This document shows, piece after piece, positions 6,458 through 10,078 of a DNA stretch of 10,078 nt (its first letter is position 1; each line of letters begins with the position of its first letter). The notes beneath the pieces were generated by a model, which was not told the origin of the DNA, did not search any database, and worked only from the letters and a program-made list of their open reading frames with translations. The stretch is taken from contig DHMO01000032.1 of NCBI GenBank assembly GCA_002405835.1, positions 1-10,078 on the forward strand, written 5' to 3'. The position numbers were made by a program, and so were the translations under genes. Source of the DNA: Lentisphaeria bacterium UBA4640 (lineage in GTDB: Bacteria; Verrucomicrobiota; Lentisphaeria; Victivallales; UBA1829).

Positions 6458-6805
6458 TTACGCGAGAAGCTCGGCGTTGTCGAGGATGCGGAGTCCGGCT
6501 GCGCAGGCGGGACAGTCACACCATTTTGCGCCTTTGCTCTTGATTTCGCGGGCGTGGGCGGCAATGTTTTTTGCCGTTTCCTCTCCGAAAATCTTCACGG
6601 CGTCCGCGGTTTCGAAAAATCCGATGACATCGTCCACGGTGCAGATGTCTTCCTTGATTTCTTTGACAAGAGCGTCCGCGGCGGCTTTGGCGTCTGCGGT
6701 TCCGGCGGCGTCGAGCCACTTCTGACCGGCGTCCTTGAGCTCCTGGCAGCAGGAGGGGGCGGCGATCATCTCTTTGACGGTTTGAGCGAGTTCCTGTTTA
6801 TTCAT
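6458..6805 (-). CDS. Small CDCPAC-motif protein (clostridial 'Hsp90-like' annotated family), 115 aa
   Basis: A small soluble, mostly helical protein with the C-terminal cysteine motif C96-D-C98-P-A-C101 and additional cysteines at 19, 20 and 55. I recognise the pattern (APxC near the N-terminus, 'KWLDAAGT', 'NIAAHAREIKSKGAKWCDCPAC') from short proteins of gut Firmicutes that databases label 'heat-shock protein Hsp90'; it has no similarity to the real Hsp90 chaperone, and its function is unknown. The clustered cysteines suggest a metal- or redox-binding site, which is inference. There is no signal peptide. It starts inside the stop codon of the MarR gene (ATGA overlap, 6802-6805) and has its own GGAGG (6813-6817) 7 nt upstream, so the regulator and this protein are co-transcribed and probably translationally coupled. 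Confidence 0.78.
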   Translation of the reverse strand: MNKQELAQTVKEMIAAPSCCQELKDAGQKWLDAAGTADAKAAADALVKEIKEDICTVDDVIGFFETADAVKIFGEETAKNIAAHAREIKSKGAKWCDCPACAAGLRILDNAELLA

Positions 6806-7263
6806 TTTGAAACCTCCATTTGGTTTGGTTGTTTTTCAAAATTCTGAACATTCCGGAGTACACGTTCCATGTAGGATTCCAGCTGTTTAATTTCTTCTTC
6901 GGAAAAGCCTTGATAGGTGATGCCGGTCATGGCGGCAGTCACAGCTTCATACTTTTCCCGCAGTCCCAACGCCTGTTCTGTCAGAAGAATCCGGATTTTT
7001 CTCCGGTCTCCGGGATCGGCGGTCCGGTGGAGCAAATTTTTCTGTTCCATCCGGTCCAGCATCGAAGTTAATGTCGCATTGGCCAGTCCGCTCTGCTGTG
7101 CAAGCTCCTGAATGGAAATGGAATTGCTGTTCCACAAAACATAAAGGATTCGTCCCTGCGGACCATTGAATTCATCAATGCCGTATTTGACCAGAAGACG
7201 TGTCAGGATGCGCTCCTGATACTGCTTCGTCAATGTAACCAGCAATCCGATTTTCCGAGGCAT
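6802..7263 (-). CDS. MarR-family transcriptional regulator (153 aa)
   Basis: A winged helix-turn-helix DNA-binding protein of the MarR family, expected to act as a homodimer and usually to repress its own operon until a ligand binds. The helix-turn-helix covers about I51-N76 (SIQELAQQSGLANATLTSMLDRMEQ region) and the wing carries the family motif D83-P-G-D-R-R-K-I-R. The flanking helices at 1-30 and 120-142 form the dimer interface in relatives. It contains no cysteine, so a thiol-oxidation switch of the OhrR kind is unlikely. The start at 7263 is chosen because AAGGAG (7272-7277) lies 8 nt upstream; the frame stays open to 7386, but that extension would run through the AT-rich promoter. It overlaps the next gene by ATGA, so the small CDCPAC protein is the most likely target of this regulator. 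Confidence 0.9.
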   Translation of the reverse strand: MPRKIGLLVTLTKQYQERILTRLLVKYGIDEFNGPQGRILYVLWNSNSISIQELAQQSGLANATLTSMLDRMEQKNLLHRTADPGDRRKIRILLTEQALGLREKYEAVTAAMTGITYQGFSEEEIKQLESYMERVLRNVQNFEKQPNQMEVSK

Positions 7264-7271
7264 TTCCGATA

Positions 7272-7277
7272 CTCCTT
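7272..7277 (-). promoter_or_regulatory. Ribosome binding site fixing the MarR start
   Basis: AAGGAG on the minus strand, 8 nt before the ATG at 7263. It decides between this start and the longer open frame reaching 7386. Confidence 0.8.
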
Positions 7278-7286
7278 TTTTTTGTT

Positions 7287-7320
7287 TGATATAATATATT
7301 ACGATATAATAATATTTCAA
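7287..7320 (-). promoter_or_regulatory. AT-rich promoter with overlapping palindrome, candidate MarR operator
   Basis: On the minus strand TTGAAA (7315-7320) is followed by TATATT (7293-7298, spacer 16) or TATTAT (7291-7296, spacer 18), either a good -10. The same stretch, 7287-7319, is an imperfect palindrome of 33 bp in which 11 of 16 arm positions match. It contains the perfect palindrome TAATATATTA (7292-7301) and two copies of GATATAATA (7288-7296 and 7303-7311) 15 bp apart on the plus strand. MarR proteins commonly bind such AT-rich palindromes over their own promoters, so autoregulation is likely but inferred. Confidence 0.55.
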
Positions 7321-7328
7321 GCGGTTTT

Positions 7329-7357
7329 CGAAAAAAATGTTTAAAAAGTTTTTTTCG
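7329..7357. repeat. AT-rich inverted repeat between the Trp-rich gene and the MarR promoter
   Basis: CGAAAAAAA (7329-7337) and TTTTTTTCG (7349-7357) are perfect inverted repeats around an 11-nt AT-rich loop. It lies 31 nt after the stop of the gene ending at 7389 and could act as a weak terminator of the lipocalin operon. A stem with only two G-C pairs argues against strong termination. Confidence 0.35.
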
Positions 7358-7388
7358 GGAGGCTGTGGAGAAAAGCAGAGAGGCATGC

Positions 7389-7895
7389 TCAGATTTTCCG
7401 CGTGTCATAGGCCCAGTGCAGGAGAGCCTGGCGCTGACGGCGCCGGCAATTCCAGTCGCCGGGGAGAGGACAATTCTGGAGCTGTGCGATGTGACGCCCC
7501 ATCATTTTCCAGCGGCGGATCTGGCGCTCGTCATCGTGAATTCTGCGCCCGGTCCAGTACCGGCAGTACCATTGGAACCAGCCGCGCGGGTCTTCAAAAT
7601 AAATCCAGCCTTTGCGCCGCCATTCAGAAAGCGGAAGCGAAGCGTTGACTCCGAAAAAATTCAGTTCCGGAACATGCCGTGCCGGACAGAGCTTTGCATG
7701 TTCAAACCAGTCTTCAGGAAATTCCCCGGTGCAATCGGTCATGTACTTTCCTCCGAAAACGCCGAGTTGAAGCATTTGTTTCGGCGTGAGCTGCGGGCGG
7801 AACTCCGGATGAAAATTTTTGCCCGGCGGTTCTGTGCGCAGATAGAAATATTGCGGCTGCATCCGGTCGGAAACAATCACTTCCCGTATCTTCAT
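7389..7895 (-). CDS. Conserved Trp-rich protein of unknown function (168 aa)
   Basis: A soluble protein without signal peptide or membrane segment. I recognise the conserved blocks LTPKQMLQLGVFGGKYMTDC (36-55), EFPEDWF (58-64), LNFFGVNASLPLSEWRRKGW (78-97), the striking EDPRGWFQWYCRYWTGRR (101-118) and RQRQALLHWAYDTRKI (153-168) from an uncharacterised family found in diverse bacteria and, as I recall, some algae; I know of no assigned function. It carries nine tryptophans and five cysteines (55, 70, 111, 142, 150), and its C-terminal third is strongly basic, which would suit nucleic-acid or phosphate-ligand binding (speculative). Its ATG lies inside the stop of the lipocalin gene (ATGA, 7892-7895), with GGGAG 7-8 nt upstream within the lipocalin reading frame, so the two are translationally coupled. 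Confidence 0.82.
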   Translation of the reverse strand: MKIREVIVSDRMQPQYFYLRTEPPGKNFHPEFRPQLTPKQMLQLGVFGGKYMTDCTGEFPEDWFEHAKLCPARHVPELNFFGVNASLPLSEWRRKGWIYFEDPRGWFQWYCRYWTGRRIHDDERQIRRWKMMGRHIAQLQNCPLPGDWNCRRRQRQALLHWAYDTRKI

Positions 7896-8419
7896 TCTCC
7901 TGCTCCCTGTTTTGGAAACTCCAGACGCTGAGTATCGAATCCGAGCTTCCGGATGCCGGAAAGCAGTTTTTCCCGTGCGTTTTCCGATAGGTTTGGTGTC
8001 CGTGAGAGAATCCAGAGAGAATCATCGGTTGAGCCTGTTACAACAGCATAACTGTAATCGGGTGCAAGACGGATGATTCTGTAGTCGCTGTAAAACGGGC
8101 GGAAGAAAGAGACACGGAGTTCTCCGACGACTGGAGAATTTTTGAATTTTGCAATTCCAGATATTTCGCGTTTTTCTCCATTCCGAATTCCCCGGTTGAT
8201 GACTCGGAGAGTCCCATCGGTGTTGAGAGAATATTCCGCAGTAACATAGTCCATTCCGTATTCAAAACGGTTTGGAAGACGTGCAATTTCGTACCAGTTT
8301 CCGAGATAACGCGGAAGGTCAAAACAGGAAACTGCCGGAATTCCCTGTGTGCTTCTTGCCGATGAGCAGGCTCCGGCAAATACCAGAAAAAACGGCAGAA
8401 TGAATCCGTAAACTTTCAT
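7892..8419 (-). CDS. blc: Blc-type bacterial lipocalin (175 aa)
   Basis: An envelope lipocalin that binds lysophospholipids or other small hydrophobic ligands in its beta-barrel; Blc of E. coli is an outer-membrane lipoprotein induced in envelope stress. The signal segment MKVYGFILPFFLVFAGAC places a candidate lipidated Cys at residue 18, although the -3 position is Ala rather than the usual Leu, so lipidation is probable but not certain. The lipocalin signature G40-N-W-Y-E-I-A-R is followed by RFEYG, the ligand-cavity strand VSFFRPFYSDY (103-113) and LWILSRTP (135-142), all as in Blc, and the length is normal. The start at 8419 is chosen for the G-rich Shine-Dalgarno immediately upstream; the frame is open to 8614, but that extension overlaps the previous gene and a terminator. 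It overlaps the Trp-rich protein gene by ATGA. Confidence 0.9.
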   Translation of the reverse strand: MKVYGFILPFFLVFAGACSSARSTQGIPAVSCFDLPRYLGNWYEIARLPNRFEYGMDYVTAEYSLNTDGTLRVINRGIRNGEKREISGIAKFKNSPVVGELRVSFFRPFYSDYRIIRLAPDYSYAVVTGSTDDSLWILSRTPNLSENAREKLLSGIRKLGFDTQRLEFPKQGAGE

Positions 8420-8422
8420 TTT

Positions 8423-8430
8423 CTCCCCCC
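8423..8430 (-). promoter_or_regulatory. Poly-G Shine-Dalgarno of the lipocalin gene
   Basis: AAAAGGGGGGAG ends 3 nt before the ATG, with six consecutive G at 8425-8430 (5 nt from the last of the six to the ATG). It nearly repeats the leader of secretin copy B and decides the lipocalin start at 8419. Confidence 0.65.
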
Positions 8431-8434
8431 TTTT

Positions 8435-8469
8435 GAAAATTAAAGCCGCTGTTGATTCAGACAGCGGCT
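8435..8469 (-). terminator. Intrinsic terminator of the ARH-fold gene, just ahead of the lipocalin
   Basis: A perfect 9-bp stem (AGCCGCTGT at 8444-8452 pairing with ACAGCGGCT at 8461-8469) closes an 8-nt loop. On the minus strand it is followed by TTTAATTTTC. It starts 24 nt after the ARH-fold gene's stop and its tail ends only about 16 nt before the lipocalin ATG, so it separates or attenuates the two units. Confidence 0.8.
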
Positions 8470-8492
8470 CCGGGGGAGATGTTCCGCAAAAA

Positions 8493-9956
8493 TCAGTTGT
8501 TGAAGAACGCGTAGGGCAGCCACTGGGAGTCGGCGCAATCGGCGATTCCCATGACCCAGAGAATCGTTTCCGACGGCTTGGCCGGTACGGGAGCCACTCC
8601 GGCAAGCAGTTCATGCACGCCGCCTTCCAGTGTGATGTCGCAGTACTGATTGTGCGGGACGGTGTCGAACGACGGCGTCACCCAGCCGCCGTCACGCCCG
8701 AAACGGTAGACTCCGTCGACCCAGACGCGGGAGGTTGCGTTGCAGTTGAAGATGACACGCACTTTCTTTGTTTCGTCGATTGTGAACTGGAAACGCATCA
8801 TGTAAAGCGAGTTCGGGGGAACTTCGAATGCGTCCAGGTAGTTGAAGGTGCCGGGAATGGTGTATTCCTTGTCGAGGTGGAGATACTCCGGAATGGGGAG
8901 AATCTCGTGCCAGCGGTTCCAGTTGCGGTGAATGCCGAACTGAACGGGAATGAGGAACGGCGTAAAGTCCGGCTGGTCGCAGGAGCGCGGTGTATGCGCT
9001 TCGATTCTGGGGGCAAGCTCAAGAATCTGTTCGATGAAGGCGTCGAGTGTTTGCGGATAATCCATGACGAGTTCCGGGTCGCTGAGCTGGATCTTTTCCG
9101 AGACGGGCGCGAGCCAGCGTTCGGGGATTGAATCGGGCTTGAGCAGACCGACGAGTTCACCCGCCATTCCTGCGTTGACCGGAGTGTTGCGTGCGCAGTT
9201 CGCGGCAATGAGGACTGTTTTTTCAAAATCGCCGTTTCCTAGCAGATAGGCGAGAAGGATGAAGCCGGTGTTCATGACGCCGTCTTCATAATTTTCGCTG
9301 TCGAATTTGGCGAGGAACTGGCGGCGGGCTTCCTTCCAGTCATTTTCCCTGGCGCAGAGTTCGCGGGTGAACCGGACCGCTTCTGCAAGTCTGGATTCGC
9401 CGGGAATGGCCGCGAGCGCCGCGTTGAGAAGTGCATCGGGATTGCTTTCAATAAACGCATTGCTGAGCAGAACGGCAAAGAATTCCGCTGCGAAAACGCC
9501 GTCTTTGTCATGGTCGACGCAGGAGTCTTCGTAGGTGATTTTCAATGCGGTGTCAGGCTTTGCCGGATTGAGGAACGCCCAGAGATCGGCGCGGCGGGCT
9601 GCTCCGAAGTTGTCGCTGAAATAGTCGTCGAAATTTCCGGACCAGGGCGGCATGATGCTGTTTCTGAGGTTGCGGAGGGCGATTCCGTATTCCGCGTCAT
9701 AGTAACGGATATGATCAAGCCAGCATTGCGCGAAGAAGTTGCGTTCGGGGACTGGATGCGGCATTTTCGAAAGCTCGTCAAGCCAGAGAATCTGAAAATC
9801 GAGAAAACAGCTGGAGGAATCCGGATCGGGGAGCGGATCGTAAAAGGTCAGCTCCAGAGGTTCGTGTGCTCCAAGATAAGGACGGCCGAGGTTTTCTCCG
9901 ATGGTTTTGCCGAGGAGAGCTCCCTTGATTTTGTGACTCCAATATTCTTTATCCAT
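8493..9956 (-). CDS. ADP-ribosylglycohydrolase-fold protein with C-terminal beta-sandwich (487 aa)
   Basis: The N-terminal 320 residues match the ARH (ADP-ribosylglycohydrolase) fold, whose members usually remove ADP-ribose from proteins or small molecules with a dinuclear metal site. Recognisable blocks are KIKGALLGKTIGENLGRP (9-26), EYGIALRNLRNSI (89-101), GAARRADLWAFLNP (118-131), EDSCVDHDKDGVFAAEFF (143-160) and GDFEKTVLIAANC (242-254). The usual NDD-x-D and DTD metal motifs appear altered: the first place reads SSCFLDF (48-54) and the second RNTPVNA (256-262). Residues about 360-487 form a beta-rich module (NATSRVWVDGVYRFG, H435, ITLEGGVHELLAGV) like the sandwich modules of glycoside hydrolases. 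There is no signal peptide. The start at 9956 is set by GAGGTG 5 nt upstream; the frame stays open to 10028, but that would cover the promoter. The substrate is unknown and activity uncertain. Confidence 0.8.
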   Translation of the reverse strand: MDKEYWSHKIKGALLGKTIGENLGRPYLGAHEPLELTFYDPLPDPDSSSCFLDFQILWLDELSKMPHPVPERNFFAQCWLDHIRYYDAEYGIALRNLRNSIMPPWSGNFDDYFSDNFGAARRADLWAFLNPAKPDTALKITYEDSCVDHDKDGVFAAEFFAVLLSNAFIESNPDALLNAALAAIPGESRLAEAVRFTRELCARENDWKEARRQFLAKFDSENYEDGVMNTGFILLAYLLGNGDFEKTVLIAANCARNTPVNAGMAGELVGLLKPDSIPERWLAPVSEKIQLSDPELVMDYPQTLDAFIEQILELAPRIEAHTPRSCDQPDFTPFLIPVQFGIHRNWNRWHEILPIPEYLHLDKEYTIPGTFNYLDAFEVPPNSLYMMRFQFTIDETKKVRVIFNCNATSRVWVDGVYRFGRDGGWVTPSFDTVPHNQYCDITLEGGVHELLAGVAPVPAKPSETILWVMGIADCADSQWLPYAFFNN

Positions 9957-9961
9957 AAAAG

Positions 9962-9967
9962 CACCTC
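9962..9967 (-). promoter_or_regulatory. Ribosome binding site fixing the ARH-fold start
   Basis: GAGGTG on the minus strand, 5 nt before the ATG at 9956. It favours this start over the longer frame beginning at 10028, which has no such site. Confidence 0.7.
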
Positions 9968-9981
9968 TTACATAATTGCTG

Positions 9982-10028
9982 ATTATACAGGCTGAAAAAA
10001 CACTATCACGGAAAACTTTAAATGTCAA
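9982..10028 (-). promoter_or_regulatory. Promoter region of the ARH-fold gene
   Basis: On the minus strand a consensus TTGACA (10023-10028) is followed after 17 nt by TAGTGT (10000-10005). A perfect TATAAT (9982-9987) lies closer to the gene, with GTGATA 16 nt before it as a possible -35. Either could be used, or both. The remaining bases to the window edge (10029-10078) are AT-rich with no gene or clear signal. Confidence 0.6.
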
Positions 10029-10078
10029 ATGCTTTTTCCCTTTTTATTTGATTTTTTTCAGAGCTATCCCATAAAAAT

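Noticed and set aside
7264..7386. N-terminal extension of the MarR protein to 7386
   Set aside because: It would translate the AT-rich promoter/palindrome into an atypical leader, while a good AAGGAG 8 nt before 7263 and the family's usual length support the shorter form.
8420..8614. N-terminal extension of the lipocalin to 8614
   Set aside because: It would run through the terminator and the end of the ARH-fold gene, and would bury the signal peptide that starts at 8419.
2437..10028. Recurrent TTTTCCG string in four upstream regions (rhamnosidase, secretin, TRL, ARH-fold)
   Set aside because: Distances to the -10 elements differ, and TTCCG is very common throughout the coding sequence here, so background composition can explain it.
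1..10078. Mobile element, phage, CRISPR or toxin-antitoxin system
   Set aside because: No transposase, integrase, repeat-spacer array or toxin-like pair was seen on either strand. The two small coupled genes contain a MarR regulator and a CDCPAC protein, not a known toxin-antitoxin family.

Overview
The window looks like chromosomal DNA from a Gram-negative, carbohydrate-degrading bacterium. My best guess is the Lentisphaerota (Victivallis-like). The reasons are the combination of a GH78-type rhamnosidase, an ADP-ribosylglycohydrolase-fold protein fused to a beta-sandwich, lineage-divergent secretin-like proteins, a TRL-like lipoprotein and a small CDCPAC protein otherwise familiar from gut anaerobes. 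The taxon is an inference; no rRNA or housekeeping marker is present. Outer-membrane-type proteins (two secretin-domain proteins, a Blc lipocalin) and lipobox sequences support a diderm cell.

Layout. At the left edge (2-250, + strand) is the C-terminal end of a PfkB-family sugar kinase. Almost everything else is on the minus strand, so in order of transcription (right to left) it reads: an ARH-fold/beta-sandwich protein (9956-8493) with its own promoter and a strong hairpin terminator; a Blc-type lipocalin (8419-7892) overlapping by ATGA with a Trp-rich conserved protein of unknown function (7895-7389); a MarR regulator (7263-6802) overlapping by ATGA with a small cysteine-motif protein (6805-6458), behind an AT-rich, partly palindromic promoter; a 31-nt hairpin; a doubtful small plus-strand ORF (6181-6390); a TRL-like lipoprotein (6090-5773) with its own promoter and a textbook terminator; a two-gene operon of tandemly duplicated secretin-domain proteins (5609-4191 and 4178-2526) with promoter and terminator; and a GH78-type alpha-L-rhamnosidase-like enzyme (2396-243), whose 3' end overlaps the kinase tail by 8 bp in convergent orientation. 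No stretch of more than 300 bases lacks a gene.

How the parts fit. The rhamnosidase, the sugar kinase and the ARH-fold protein with its carbohydrate-module-like tail suggest a glycan-use neighbourhood, but they are not in one operon. The most unusual unit is the secretin pair. Both proteins carry a Sec signal peptide, N-type domains and a secretin-type C-terminus, share the same unusual sequence blocks, and sit alone with no type II, type III or type IV pilus genes beside them. One copy keeps the usual secretin glycine hairpin and the other has lost it. The second notable item is the ARH-fold protein, whose aspartate motifs for the dinuclear metal site appear to be replaced. No mobile element, CRISPR array, tRNA or rRNA was seen.
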